From Phytophthora quininea (Eukaryota; Oomycota; Peronosporomycetes; Peronosporales; Peronosporaceae), in NCBI GenBank assembly GCA_011947345.1, contig JAAVTG010000433.1:1-64000 (forward strand): DNA of 64,000 nt, written 5' to 3'. Position 1 is the first letter of the stretch, and each line of letters opens with the position of its first letter. Of this stretch, positions 35,186 through 47,309 are shown one piece after another. The notes under the pieces were generated by a model. The model was not told the origin of the DNA. It saw only the letters and a program-made list of their open reading frames with translations, and searched no databases. The translations under genes and the position numbers were made by a program.

Positions 35186-35698
35186 TTGATTTACCCCTGG
35201 AATGCACAAGAGGCATCGGGCACGGGAAGGCATATTGGCCCACCCACGCCGGCAAGTCGCAGAGGGCCCGGAAGCTTTTGGCCGGTGATCACTCTCACCC
35301 CGAGATCCCGCTATCGGAAGCGGTTACGCTCGCAAGAGCCCAAGCAAAGGAAAGGGCAAGGACAAGAAGGGCCCAAGACAGCGTCTGGCCCGTCGACCAC
35401 GAGCTCGAAGACTCGCTCGGAGGACGACACCCAAAACCCGGACAGCAGGCGAAGCATATCCGCACTGCTGCCCAAGTTCCCGCGACTGCCCAAGTCGGTT
35501 CAAGTGACTATCAACCCACTCATCTCCAAGCCACCTGAAGAGCGTTACCCGCCCGCCGACGGGTACACAAGTGAGGAAGAGTTCAGCACACGCACGGCAT
35601 ATCGGAGTACCCCTCCGCAGTCGGCAGTCTGGGCACCGTGCGCAAGAGCGGTTTCGGTAAATCGCGCTCCGCCACAGTTTTGTTTGTATTGGCTTTAG
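35186..35698 (+). pseudogene. Retroelement-like open frame with a basic, Ser/Pro-rich segment
   Basis: A 170-residue frame: Lys/Arg/Gln-rich (RYRKRLRSQEPKQRKGQG), then LLPKFPRLPKSVQVTINPL and an acidic T-S-E-E-E-F. It fits a retroelement structural protein better than a host gene, but no diagnostic domain is present. It is surrounded by transposon debris. Confidence 0.3.
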
Positions 35699-37115
35699 TA
35701 TTTTTAATGAATTAACTTGGCAAATGTGTTCTTCTGCTCTCGACCCACCACTCCACACCCGAGATGCAGACAGAGACAATCAAGAAAAATGTTTTGCCCC
35801 ACATGACGAGCGATCACTGAAAACCGCATTTAGGACGCTACCGCAGCCGTTGCAGTGTGGTGATGCTGATTTGGACTTTTCTATGGGTGGCATTCCCCGC
35901 GCTGTGATTGGTTGGATTTTAACTTAGTGGATGAGTGGTTGTGGAGGCGTGTGACCAGTTGGGACAAGGCTGTGGCGGGAGTCCTACTAAGGATGGTCCC
36001 TAGGTTTCGGAAGCCTGCGTCGGGAGTATGTAAACCCCGAAACGCACCGGAGGCTCAGTCCGAAGCCGCACCTCGTCCGTCAGCAAGTGTCCAAGAGTGG
36101 GCGGAAATCACATTGATGAAACATATACCCTATGTGACTTATGTAGCCTTGGTCTCAAAAGCGCGCGATGAGTGTGACGCTTTAGGCTCTCAAGACCCAG
36201 TTCGCCCCAACAAAGCACGTGTTGCACAACACACTATATTTCCCAGAAACTGCTACGCTTGATGAAGGTAGATTTCCCGACACGCTAGGACTCTGGAACC
36301 GGATTCGGTATCCTGGACGCAGATTGGCGTTCCAGGATGACCAATCCCTTAACCGTGATTCTGGATGTATGGAGTCGTGGAAGTCCCTATACAAAACATC
36401 AGGTCAAGAACCAATCCCCAGTATGAGTGACGTGGAGCTCCTGGAGTTGAAGTTGTGGGAGGTCACCCCGTTTGGGAAACTTGACCCCCATTGAGCAATG
36501 GAGATGCTCCAGGATTGCGCACCCAGTGGTGACTCTATAGTCGGACCAAGTCACTTACACCGTCCATATTCAAGTCAAGATATTGTCAAAAGATCGTTCA
36601 AGATTCGTACTTAGTATTGCATAGCTAGTTTGTATGAGATTTTAACAGAGTTCGATTTCCCCCAAGTGCTCAAGTACTCCGAGGAAGCGGAGGCCGCATT
36701 GGGCGTTAAGGGTACCTTGGCTTAGGGACTAGCCTCGCGTGGAACTCCCCGTGTTCAAGTCCAGTTGGAAAGGGGAGTTCTAGGGCGTGCCGCTCCTGGA
36801 TTGACCCCGACCCATTCCATATCCTAGTTGGGCCGTCGGTATATCCGGGCGTCACCCATTTCATATTATCCTGACCGTCTTGTGTGGCTGGATAGCAGTG
36901 ACCACCAGGGCGTTGACACAAACCGCGTTGTGAATCGACTGACCTAAGATTTGTAACCGAGTGTTGCTCCGCGAGGAGCTGGTGCGCGAACGTCGGGGTG
37001 TTCGAGACCTCCCAGGTGTCCCGAACCGCATACGCCCATCGATCCTGGACGAGGACCCACCACGCGAGGGTCCAAAAGAATAAGTGGTGGCTGCAAATCG
37101 GTATCGAACTCTATA
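35699..37115. other. Gene-poor retroelement debris
   Basis: Short frames without recognisable domains (for example 35912-36262). A word of about 38 bp, 36627-36665 (TAGTTTGTATGAGAT, then AACAGAGTTCG), recurs near 39937-39977. This marks both as pieces of one repeat family. No complete gene. Confidence 0.4.
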
Positions 37116-37785
37116 TTGTTAATTGCTATCTTGTACAGGTTTGGCTGTGTAGTTCTGGAGTGCGACCACAAGCTACCTTCTAACTCTTCTAACCCGATCT
37201 CTGTAGCAAGCGAGTTCATTCGGGTTGTGCCACTGTACACCCCCTGGGTGCAAGGTTTTCACCAAGCTTCGCCACAGCAGCCTCAAATATTACTTGTGGA
37301 TGATTTTTCGGGGGCATTGGGCAGATGGCGTCGAGGATTATGCGCTGTATATCGATGTCCATCTGATGAAGGTTCCGCCGTCATGCACATCTACTGCTCA
37401 GCCTGCTGACGTGGCGTGGAATCGCCCTTTCAAGAATTATATACGCCGTGCATGGGTAGCTCAGCTTCAACACCAGCTCCGCCACAATAGAGACACTACA
37501 ACCACCTTTAAATTTACGGCGCCGACCCGAGCAGTGGTGTCGGAATGGGTGAAGGGTAGCTGGGACCAGCTTACACATCCAACTATTCAAAACGGCTTTC
37601 GGAAGGCACAAATTATTTCGCCTTTACCGACGACGACTGAAGAACCGCCGCGTCATCTGCTACCAGAGCCACTTCCACCCGAAATATTTGCTGTGCTACG
37701 CCAGGCCAGGGTATCGCAGCCCTCTGACCCAGAACTCTCTTCAGATGATGATCTAGATAGCGATGCAGAAACTGACAACGAGTAG
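37116..37785 (+). pseudogene. C-terminal half of a pogo/Tigger-like DDE transposase
   Basis: In two frames: QILLVDDFSGALG (the D of the DDE strand, with the H-x-D pattern changed) and then KVPPSCTSTAQPADVAWNRP with FKNYIRRAW, a classic C-terminal signature of the DDE_1 (pogo/Tigger) superfamily. It ends in an acidic Ser/Asp tail (SSDDDLDSDAETDNE) at a stop at 37783. The N-terminal DNA-binding domain is missing, and a frame change separates the two parts, so the element is inactive. Confidence 0.7.
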
Positions 37786-38667
37786 AGGAGTCAAAAACAG
37801 AGAGTAATTAGCACCAGTCTTATCATCAAGTACAAATAAAGTTTCTTTCTTACCTTTCGTGTGGAGCATTTACAGGGGCTGCGACAACTCCACCCCGACC
37901 AACTCAAAGACCTTAATAAACTCGACTGGCATCACGAGCTGAGCTGTCAACACTTAGTGTGGCGGATATATCTGAAAGAAAAAAATGAAATAGGACAAAG
38001 TTGCGCCACAACAATATGACTGTCCGTTTGCTCATAACGTTTTCGGTACCTGCTACGCGACAGCGACGATACTGACTTCCGGGGCGAGCGGATTGGCAGC
38101 AACAAGTATAGCTGACACAAAGGTCGGGGCAGCTCGACACCGACGGCTGAACGACGATCCCAGCGGCAGTAGTGACAGTGATTGGAGCACTGGAGACAAT
38201 GATGGTGCAGTAAGCAGCTCCAATAGCAGCTCGAGCGAGTCCGGCAGCTCAAGCAGTGACGATTCGGGTGATTCGTACGATAGGCGACGACGGCGGCATC
38301 TGAGAGTACCACGCGAAGCGAACCAGGTGTCTTTGACATTTGAAGCAGGAGAGGTACGTCATCACTTGGATGATGGTTTGTCGCTGCTTGTGTCCTCACT
38401 TGTCTAGTGTTGGTGTCCGTGCATGTTTGTTGCAGAGCTTAGCCTCCATTAAAGTCAAGCGAGCGTCGAGTGTCTTGTTCACTTGTATCTTGTATTAACT
38501 GTTCAATCAAAGTGTTTTGATGGAGAAACACGGGGTGCTTGGTAACATCTGTCGATACTCCTTGCGAGGGTCTGGTATTTTCTCCTCGGGGGGTCACAGA
38601 TCACGGGGACAACCAAGCCAGCAAGTAATTGACGGAGAAGCCTTTTGACAGCACTATCCTCCAGCCG
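37786..38667. other. Gene-poor stretch with a Ser/Asp-rich frame
   Basis: A 104-residue plus frame at 38093-38407 is mostly Ser, Asp and Arg (SSSESGSSSSDDSGDSYDRR) and lacks a start context or domain. It resembles linker or gag tails in retroelements. Nothing else seen. Confidence 0.3.
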
Positions 38668-39703
38668 CTAGATCGCAGGGCCACCAACCGAAAGAGCCTT
38701 CAACACTGGGTAGAGGCGGAGCAGGTATGCCATGAGTGTTTCGAACACTGGTGCGTTGACGTTATACTGTGTAATGTGAAGCCCAGATGAAGCAACGAAT
38801 AGTGCTGATGCAACGGGAGCAATTTTCTGGTGTGTGTCCGAGTCGAAGGCGTCGAGCGATAACAGCGGGGCCTTTGCGTTGGGCTTGCGGGTGCTTAAGA
38901 CGCGAGCAATCTCGCGGTCTTCTGCTGGAGTGTCGAAGACATACGCGAAGGCCTTGTTCGTCGCCGTCATGCTCCACATGCCTCGGACGAAGATCCATTG
39001 CACGCACATTCCCGTTGGAATGCTGAGCTCCTCCACGACGGAAGGAGTGCGACGTCAAGCGTTCTGTTACACTGGCCTTCTGTGCGACTCTTTCCAAGAC
39101 TCTGTTGACGTAGCTATGAATTCCGGGGCATTGCTGGCAAGGTTCTCCTCATCTGCAGCGTCTTCAGAGGTTTGAAGAGAAGTCACGTCTTCGGGGGTGG
39201 TCGATCAAGTCAGGAGGCGCAGTCGGAGTCAGAATGGCTTGCCCGTTCGCGTGCCGATCCGGAAGCTGGTTTAAGAGCGAAGCTGCTGATGGAGACCGTG
39301 TCACGAGATCAAAGGTGATGGCGAGCAGCGGGCACGTAGTGAAGTCGTCATCGTGGAAGAGTGAGAGCCCTTGCTCTTCCGAAGTCTTGATGCGGATGAA
39401 GCGGGCGAAGAAAATATTCCAGGCGCCGATAGAGAGATTCACCTTGCAAGGCAGCGTGACGTCAGACGCTCGTCCGAACAGGTACCACAGCAAGCACATG
39501 GCACGGCGTGTCCGTAAAGTCTGGCACATTGTGGATGAATGGTGACTCGCAACAAGTAGCGCTTCGGTAACCGAGAGCGTGGAGAGAACTCTCATTGCCT
39601 GTCTAGCAGGGGACAGGGATTGGACGCTGTGGATTAATGATGTGAACGGGCTCCAAGCGAAGAAAGCTAAGTCCGGGACCGAGCGCCGCCGGCCAAGGAC
39701 CAT
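38668..39703 (-). pseudogene. Crypton-like tyrosine recombinase (frame broken)
   Basis: Tyrosine recombinase signatures read across three frames on the minus strand. The box I Arg lies in LLWYLFGRASDVTLP. A strand with a conserved Lys follows (RFIRIKTSEEQGLSLFHDDD), then FTTCPLLAI, then the box II H-x-x-R as LTSHSFRRGGAQ, and finally a W-I-F-V-R-G-M-W segment. This arrangement is characteristic of oomycete Crypton/DIRS-type elements, which move as DNA circles by site-specific recombination. Two frame breaks lie near 39000 and 39160. No long terminal repeats or reverse transcriptase are adjacent, which favours Crypton over DIRS. Confidence 0.72.
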
Positions 39704-41527
39704 ACAGATTCTGAGTTAATCTGGGAAATATGCTCCCGGCGGCCGCTTACAACGTTCCCCAGAATAGAGCCCCATAAGTCTCCTGATGGTGACGAACTCC
39801 CATAATCCGGGGAAGTCCCAGTCAATCTGGGGATTTTCCATGGTATCTTTGGAAGCGACTGTTCAACCACGATTCCCCTGATTTGGCAACTGCGCGAGGA
39901 TGTGCACTGGATTTCTGCCAGGAGTACCTTTAGTTTGTATGAGATCTTTAACCAAACAGAGTTCGTTTTACCTTCTAAGTGGCAAGCCGGAAGATTGGCC
40001 CGGCGGAAGCGGCTACACGTCGGTCAAGTTATCCTAAGGTCAAAGAGGCGGGCGCAAGAGGCGTTCGACTGCTAGTAGCCTTACTCCATATCTACGTGCT
40101 GTCAGGCCCAGGTGGGATAAGCGGTGCGCTATATTATGGGGGCTTTGCTTCCTAAGAGTGACTTACATGATGTCCTGGGCCGAAAAGCCGATATTGTGTG
40201 AGTTGCTGTCCTCTCGGGGACTGGTGCGCGTACTAGTCTTGGTTCTGGGCTAGGAATAAAATAGAGAGACCCTTTAAGGCCCGAGTTCTGGGCCATTCAA
40301 AGAACTGAAGACAAAAATAGTTTGTGTAGTGTATAAATTTAGTATTGGTTAAGTAACCTTCGAGCCCAAGACTACAAGGTTCAAGTCAACCGGTCAAGAC
40401 ACCCCTGACGCGGGCTCGGTACCTGTCTGGAATAAAAAGTATCCCCAGGGATCACCGCGCTGCTACTTCGTCTGGCCACACACGCCTCGGACAACTTTTC
40501 CTGAATTCGCTGCGCCACACACAGCAGCGTGGCGTCTTGGCAGTCGGAAGTCGTGAAAGCAGTTGTACACAAGTGCGTGACCATCATCTTGAGCGACTCG
40601 TTGGTGTGGTGTAGCGGGTTGACGGGAGCGCCCCCGGTCCGCGCAGAGATGGAGTCGTCGGGACTAGAGAACAATCAAAATGGGGGCGCTCCAATTAAGT
40701 ACGACTGGCGATCCGACGACATGGGTACAGATCTTTACGATCCGACGTCTGATCTTTACAGATGGTTACAACTATGGGGGATCCGAGAGCTGGCTCAAAG
40801 CCCAGCCCAGAATTTGATATATGCCGACCCGAGGGATGCCTGCAGCACATCGATCAAGAGCGACAACCACAGAAATGCTAAACCAGCTGGTAACTGTAGC
40901 TCCGGATCCAACTAAGGAGCCTAGAGAGTGGTGCGTGTCCAACAAACGGGTAGTTTTAGTTCGGTCCGCATTTAGCTACGAAGAGCACAAGTCCACACCG
41001 GCAGATAAGCGATAATATACCCTCGTGCCGCCCAAGTTCGACTTTGCCTCGTACCAGCCTCCCCTCGTAGAAAAATCGCCCCGAACCACAAGCTATAGAG
41101 CGGGATCGGGCGCTACGAGTTGTCGGTTGTGTGGATCCAACCAACCCCGAAGTGTCACGAGAACGGCACTATAAATAGAGACGTCTACGCGGAGCAAGCG
41201 ATAGGGCCGAGCGATTGACGGAGAGAGAGAGCGTGCGTGTGCGGAAGAAGAGAAGAAGACAATCGGAAGTGTGGGAAGCCCATCCTCGCGCGGCCACCAA
41301 CCAAGACCTCAAGGACCAAGGTTACATTCCTGCCCACTGCGTTATCGCGCTCTGGAATTACGTTAGTCAAGTCCTGGGGAAAGCGCGACTTCGTTTTAAC
41401 CGAGGTGACGTCGCATTTGTGAGCTGGAGATCCCCTGCCTCTAGATCCGAGATCGGATTTTCTGGTAAGCCACTCCACCACATTGGCTCACGCTGGGGCC
41501 TTGTTGACGAAGCTCCAGACTCTCTCT
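39704..41527. other. Gene-poor transposon debris, with a TATA-like promoter region near 41170
   Basis: It includes the second copy of the 36627 repeat word (39937-39977). A minus-strand frame at 40381-40674 has a helical gag-like look (ESLKMMVTHL, RIQEKLSEACVAR). A TATAAATAG box at about 41170 precedes purine-rich GAGAGAGA and GAAGAAGAGAAG stretches, which looks like a long terminal repeat promoter. No complete gene. Confidence 0.35.
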
Positions 41528-41836
41528 TCATAAGTAGCGCTCCAGCACTTGGCCCTTCTTGAGTAGCGCCATGTCCGTAGCTTGGCGAACCTTGGGGTAC
41601 TGGTCCAGCAGCCAATTCTTGGCCTGTCGGTAGTACTGCATGACCAAGTACCTGGCCAAGAGCTGGCCCTTGCGTCCCTCCTTGAAGGCCAGGTACATGC
41701 CGAACTTGTCCACCACCGCTTCTAGGACAAGCGGGGTATTCTCGCGTGTCATGCACACAGCGAGGTACTCCCAGGTGACACCTTCATCTGCTAAGAACTT
41801 CTTGAGCGAGCGAGCGTGCCGCGCTCCCGCTTGCAC
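41528..41836 (-). pseudogene. Possible recombinase N-terminal (core-binding-like) fragment
   Basis: A 102-residue helical frame (HARSLKKFLADEGVTWEYLA, KFGMYLAFKEG, VMQYYRQAKNWLLDQYP) resembles the helical N-terminal domain that precedes the catalytic domain in oomycete tyrosine recombinases. No catalytic part follows. It is on the same strand as the recombinase at 38.7-39.7 kb, but 1.8 kb upstream of it. Confidence 0.4.
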
Positions 41837-42836
41837 GCTTCGTGCTATTCGTTGCGAGGTCGCGCAGGCTCATCTTGGGTCGGAGAGGTCGGAGTTTTCG
41901 TGTTATTCAGGCAATATGTGAATGAATTGGCATTTGTATGGACATATCAATAACAGAGCGGGGGCCTCCGACCCGATATGTCAGAGCTGCGGTTAGACAG
42001 CCTTTACAAGCGTAGCTGCCCTGTGATTGGCCAAAAGAGGGAGGGAAATATCGATACGATTCGTTGATAATCGGGTGCAACACTCTGATTAATCAATAGC
42101 TTTGATAGTGAGTTCTAGTACGGTCGGAGATTTAACGATATTCATCCTGGTAGTACTTCGGTTTAGAAGTACGGGAGATCAATTCGGCATTTTGGTCCAC
42201 TGCAGCGGGGCTGCGTAGCGGTGCACGTGCACGGAGGAAGACGTAGGACTCCCCGAGTCTGTGCCTTTAGGCTTCCAGCCTTCGGTTCTATACTAGAACC
42301 AAGTACAGTCCCGTAAGTAGGACTGGCAGAGTGTCCCTTAACACAAGGACAACACTAATTCACTGCAAAAATAGAACTGAATTGAATTGTTTTATCTGAC
42401 CCTGGTGTAAATGTATAGACTAAACTATGTGGCAAAGCAAATCTAAGAGATATGTAAATGAGTGGCGGAGAGTCAGATGGCTACAGAGTCGAAACTCTAC
42501 ACACGGTTAAGAGTTTCGCATAACCACCGAAGTCAACGCACAATTATGACTTTCGTGTAACCCCGTTACATCCATCCATTGACAAGGTGCTGGCTTCATA
42601 TATATTTTAACGAGCAAGCTCGACGCGCCACTTGGCGACGCGTGACGGCTCGGCTTCGCCTCGCTTGGTACCTGCCCACTACTCGTGCGGAAATTGCATA
42701 ATAGACGAAGGTCGACAACCTTGGTAAAGACCGATTTTGTGGGCGACGCAACGTGACAGCTCTTGTAAAAAAAAAAGTGTGGCACGGAACCCCATAGTAA
42801 AAGGCCCCACCGGGCTACCAACTTATATAGGAGATA
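41837..42836. other. Gene-free, possibly long-terminal-repeat sequence
   Basis: AT-rich, with no convincing frame. Short direct and inverted words occur (TAGTACTTCGGTTTAGAAGTAC near 42160 is an imperfect palindrome). It may be a decayed long terminal repeat, but clear ends were not found. Confidence 0.3.
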
Positions 42837-43300
42837 CTAGCGTTGGTGACGCGCGCGCGGGCGTAAAGGAAATCGATGGACTCCGTTCCGCTCGCGGGGC
42901 TCGCCGCGGACTGACATACTTACAGCGTATGGCTTTATTACGAAGCAAAATACTAGCATTGGGTTCGCCCGCTCACGCAGGCGATAGGACATGATTCGAT
43001 GCAAAACCGTTGCGCTCAATTTGCATCTCGCTCCACTACTTGCCAGTGCCACCTTCGCTGTCGCTCGGCAGCGGGATGGAGCTGAGGGCCGTGTTGGAGA
43101 CGCAGCCAAAGTTTTCAAATGCAAAGGTAGACATGTATTGATGCAGTTAGAAGCCCTGGCGAGCGGCGAAGACCTCGTGGTAGACGATGTTCTTCGTGTG
43201 CACAGCGTCCTCCTCGATAGCTGAGTCGTCCGCCATGATCGTGATGCCCTTCCTCGACCTCGCTCGTGACAACGCCACGTTTAGCCGACCGTAAGAGAAC
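42837..43300 (-). pseudogene. Fragment of a superfamily-1 helicase (motif VI)
   Basis: On the minus strand from about 43290 one frame reads RLNVALSRARSRKGITIM, the motif VI signature of Upf1-like superfamily-1 helicases. It then runs about 35 residues to a stop near 43155. The rest of the helicase is absent upstream, so it is a captured 3' end. A 35-bp word near 42920 (CAGCGTATGGCTTTATTACGAAGCA) recurs at about 45690. Confidence 0.45.
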
Positions 43301-43739
43301 ACTGGAGCTTACAGACGAATGCAACGTCAAGTGTACTCCTGTTGTCCAGCGCCTCCATTGTATCCTCAGAGTATACTACATCTGCGCACGCTCCATCGCT
43401 CTATTTGAAATCGAAAGTGCGTGCGGTGATATACAGTGTAGATATCTGCTTCAACACGCCACAGAGGTCAGTCCCAACTGAATACAACTTTCTGTTGCAG
43501 ATAAGACAACGAAGAAATTGTAGTGTAGCTCAGATCAAATGCACACAAAATATTACTTATAGCCATGCATGGACTTCGGCAGTAGTCTCCGTCAGCGACA
43601 ACAGCTCCTGCGTGTAACTGTCGTGGTATCTAAGCACTGTCACGTGCACAGGAGCACGCAGCATGCAGTTCGTGTACTGAAGCAACACATGTGAAATGAG
43701 TTGTCTCGTTCGTGTAGTTCTTTCAATCAGTCACATTCG

Positions 43740-44340
43740 TCTAGTTTTTCCATACAAACGTGTTAGCAACTGCTGTTAGCCTACCATTTCCGTGGTAATC
43801 AAGCGGTCAGTACGTCATGCACCGTTGTCCAGGACGCACGTAATGCTGTTGAGAGAGCACTACTTAACTACTTGACGATACCGCGGCTATTTTGTTTCTT
43901 TCGCGGAGCACGCGTGAAGCACGTGTCCAGTATCTACATCGTGTAGATGTGTCTGTGTGTCGTTCAAAAACGTCTAACGTTGTCGTGGGGTCAGCAACCA
44001 TCCTGCGTAACCATCAATCAACTGCTGCCATCTACACTGTATACATGAGCGCGCAGCATGCAGTACCTGTGCGGTAACGGTGTATACACGCATGCACAAC
44101 ATTCTGTCATGCAAACGTGCTGACCAATGAACATAGCTGTCGATCCGTTCTCCACACCAGTGTGGCCAGTGCTAGAGTGCGGCGATATCCAGGACCCGCG
44201 TAACCAGTTGAGAGATGCCTAATTAGCTGTGTGTCAATGGCATAGCTGTTTCGTTTCGGTCGGGATGCGTATGTGCAGTGCATGTCCAGCATTGACATCA
44301 TGTAGACGTGTCTGCAGGCATGGAAAGGTGATCATGCTGG
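43740..44340. repeat. Diverged tandem duplication, period about 355 bp
   Basis: Several words reappear in the same order about 355 bp later: GTCCAGGACGCACGTAA (43827) as ATCCAGGACCCGCGTAA (44186); TTGAGAGAGC as TTGAGAGATG; GTGTCCAGTATCTACATCGTG (43924) as ATGTCCAGCATTGACATCATG (44280). No coding frame. The surrounding 43300-45380 holds nothing else that I recognise. Confidence 0.5.
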
Positions 44341-45721
44341 TCGCACGACAGCAATCAGCATCAACATAGGCAGCACGAAAGTCTATTGTTGTGGGTTCGA
44401 CAATCGACCCAATTCAGACGTTAACATAGACGCGTCTGCAAACGATGGTTCTGAACGGGTGCAGTACATGCCGTAGGCTACAGAAGATCGCACATAACGT
44501 GTTTGAAATCGACGTGCCCGGCGCGAATACTGTTCCCAAGTCGTGATATTGATAACTACAGCTTCCACGGGGGCGAATAGCAGTAGTTCTAGTATATAGA
44601 GAGCGACTCAAGTAGCTGACGCCATAGTACAGCCAGTGATAGCGTGGATAAACCAATAGACATTCCACCCACATGTGCGGTTGTCAGTGTCAATAATGAT
44701 AGATATCCATATACAGTGAGTGCCATTCGTGCCCAGAATGTGTACAGTTGTATGTGTCAGAGCGCTTAGTATTGACCGCCACCGGGCCTCAGCGGGCGAA
44801 CAGCAGCGCTACCATGCTGTATGGGTATCTGTACGGTGGGGTACACATAACTGAGTTTCGTGTCGTCACCGTCCTCGATGGTGCGGTGGTAACTCAAAAT
44901 ATATGCGTTCGTGACATGCAGTGGTTTATGTGTGTACAACATGTTGAAGCCAGGCTGTTAAGATGCACTCAACAGACCCAACAGTTGCAATTGTACTGGG
45001 AATACCTCGGAATGAGGAATGGAAAGACCCAACGGATTAATTATTGGCGTGTAATCTGTGTGGAAATTCGGGTAACCTTACATCTACTCAACATTCGAGA
45101 CACATCGCACAGTACAGCGAAAACAGTAGATGCGGTGGACCTACAAATCAATGTAAAAACCTGGACTGTGAACCATATATTCCCAGCCTAAATCACAAAC
45201 GATCTAGTGTAGTTGTACCAATCTGCGGAGACGACACGTAGAAAATAGTATAATACCGACGACAACGGTTAAAAACTTGATGTCATAACGCACCCTACAA
45301 AATTCACTACATTTATATGACAACTGTGCTTTCGAATTTTTATTTTTCGAAAATATATTATTTCAGTGTTCTATAAACGTCTACGTCAAGAGGGAGCACA
45401 GGTTCAATTCAAATGGCAGGTGTATCGGTGGTCTGTGTGTGCGCAACACTGCCACCGCTGTCCGCTCGCTGACCGCCCCAGGAATCACAGCGCTCTTCGC
45501 TCGCTTAGCCCGGCCGCTTGCTCTTGAGAAGTGCGTTCGAAAGTCGGCCAGGTCCCGCCTCCCGCTAAAGTATGAAGTCGCTACCGTAGGTTCCATGACG
45601 TTCTAGACGGTTCGCCACACACGCAATATATAATTTAATGACGGCAGGTAGGATGCAGGCAAAAGCGAGGAAAAATGACCGACGAACACACGTACAGCGT
45701 ACTGCCTTATTACGAAGCACA

Positions 45722-45742
45722 ATAATAATAATAATAATAATG
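45722..45742. repeat. (AAT)7 microsatellite
   Basis: Seven AAT triplets after the CTTATTACGAAGCAC word shared with position 42940, which suggests the tail of a mobile element. Confidence 0.9.
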
Positions 45743-45759
45743 TAGATCCGAAAGTGTTT

Positions 45760-46018
45760 GACCCGTTTATGGTCTTCTGGAAAACGCCGACACGGTTGAC
45801 GACTTCCATCTCGCTCAAAAGACCAAAGGCAAGTTCGTGCCACCGCATGCTGGCAATTCTGAATATGAGAGTGCGCATTTGGTAAATGAAAAAGTCCTAG
45901 AGAATACATGATCCAGCAATTTGGGATGGGTGGATTGTCGACATCTCAAACCAAGGCCAACAATAACTACAAGTACTTGGATGCGAGCAAGTGCAGATTT
46001 TCAAAATCTGAGTGAGCA
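45760..46018 (+). pseudogene. WY-type RXLR effector C-terminal remnant
   Basis: The end of the stretch encodes I-Q-Q-F-G-M-G-G-L-S followed by NNNYKYLDASKCRF and a stop near 46015. This matches the final helices of WY-domain effectors (L-G-x-x-G-L-S...N-Y-x-Y-L). Upstream frames are broken, and signal peptide and RXLR are missing. A parallel motif ends the gene at 46568-47222. Confidence 0.5.
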
Positions 46019-46567
46019 TGGTGGGTAGCGCTGGACAGCATGCACGTTTCTTTTTTATTTTTAGAATTATCGCGATGTAGGCTCTAAAGGTTTGTCAATG
46101 TTCTGGTTGCTACTTTCTTGGAGTCATAGATCGTTGTACTTGACGACTTCGCTCCTCCAGGTTGAGCAGGATCGTTATGCACCTGTTCCTCTGTAGCACC
46201 GACGAAGGAAGATATCTGAGGTTGGATACAAGACATCCTCAGTCTACAGAAAATTGTGGTGACTGCTTTGACCAACATCGCCCAAATTGTACCATATTGC
46301 AATATGCTGACGAAGACGGAGTTTTGAGCTTCTCCTGGATCATGGGTCAGACTGAAAGGATAGGTAACTATCGTCAAGTGCTGCGCAACAAATCAACTGG
46401 CGCTTCCTTACCAGTACCGCAAATCAACAGATCGAATGACCGGCAAAGCATCGATAATAGTTGACATCTTTCTGGTCTGCACCGTATCATCGCACGATCA
46501 TCTCGACAAAGACATTCGAGATTTTGCTTTCTACCACGGCAGTACTGACGATCTCCATCGGTTCTTC

Positions 46568-47222
46568 ATGCGCGTTCTCCTGGCCGTTGTGGTGATCGCA
46601 ATTTGCGCCATCGCTAGCTGCGACGCACTACGAGCCGACAACAGCGAAACCAAGCACCTTCGCTCCAGCACTCCAGTACTTGACAAGGACTCGATACAAC
46701 CTGTTGACACTGAAGAGAGAGTATTGAGGTCGTCGGTAGTGACGTTGGAGAATGTGGCAAAATGGGCCGGCAAAGGAAAGTCTTCGAAGTATGCCAGGGC
46801 CAAACTGGGGATGAGCAAACTCGATGACGTCGCGCTGAAAGCCCACCCGAACTACAACATGTACACACTTCAGGCAACTGAAGGGTTGGCTGGAGAAGAA
46901 GCTGCCGACGTACAATGTTTGGCTCGAGTTGGGGATTCACGAGGTCGCTGAAGCTGAGCGAGATCTCTCGGTCTACACAAAATACGTCAAGTTGCTCGAC
47001 GCCTACAATCTCCGTCAAATCAGCAAGGGGAAAACGGTACCGGTACCAAGCGCTGGGTCGGAGGAAGAGTTGCTGGCCAAGGTGAGGATCTGGAGCGATA
47101 CCAAGCCACCGCAGTCGTATATCCTCCAGCAATTGGGCTTGGAGGGACTATCGCACACGCAAGTGATCAACCACAAAAACTTCGAGTACATGAAGAAACT
47201 CTTTCTGGGAGACCCGATCTAA
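46568..47222 (+). CDS. RXLR-type effector with KHLR/EER and WY domain (one frame break)
   Basis: Start at 46568 gives a clean signal peptide (MRVLLAVVVIAICAIASCDA). K-H-L-R follows at about residue 30, in the place of RXLR, with D-T-E-E-R about 20 residues on. This fits the RXLR-dEER class of secreted, host-translocated oomycete effectors with a degenerate first Arg. The C-terminal part holds WY-fold landmarks: G-W-L-E-K-K-L-P-T-Y-N-V-W, SVYTKYVKLLDAYN, and the ending LQQLGLEGLSHTQV with K-N-F-E-Y. A single -1 break near 46880 separates the two parts. Homology to the WY pattern is continuous across it. Target unknown. Two decayed relatives lie on each side within 3 kb. Confidence 0.75.
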
Positions 47223-47275
47223 GCACGCCGTACGGGAACTCAGGGTTAGCAGCTACCCGTTTTACATCCCCCTTA

Positions 47276-47292
47276 AAAAAAAAAAAAAAAAA
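47276..47292. repeat. 17-nt poly-A tract
   Basis: A17 about 55 bp after the effector stop codon. It could be the tail of a retroposed copy, though no polyadenylation signal or target-site duplication was clear. Between here and 47690 lies the inverted effector remnant. Confidence 0.8.
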
Positions 47293-47309
47293 CAGCTTGA
47301 GGAATTTAA

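Noticed and set aside
36690..36930. Possible tRNA or other structured RNA in a GC-rich stretch
   Set aside because: No cloverleaf, T-loop or anticodon arm could be drawn. No tRNA, rRNA or CRISPR array was found anywhere in the window.
44748..45191. 147-codon plus-strand frame
   Set aside because: Poor codon pattern, no homologue or motif, and set in non-coding repeat-like DNA.
47276..47292. Poly-A tract as proof of retroposition of the RXLR gene
   Set aside because: No target-site duplication or nearby intron-containing parent copy is visible, so the claim cannot be supported.
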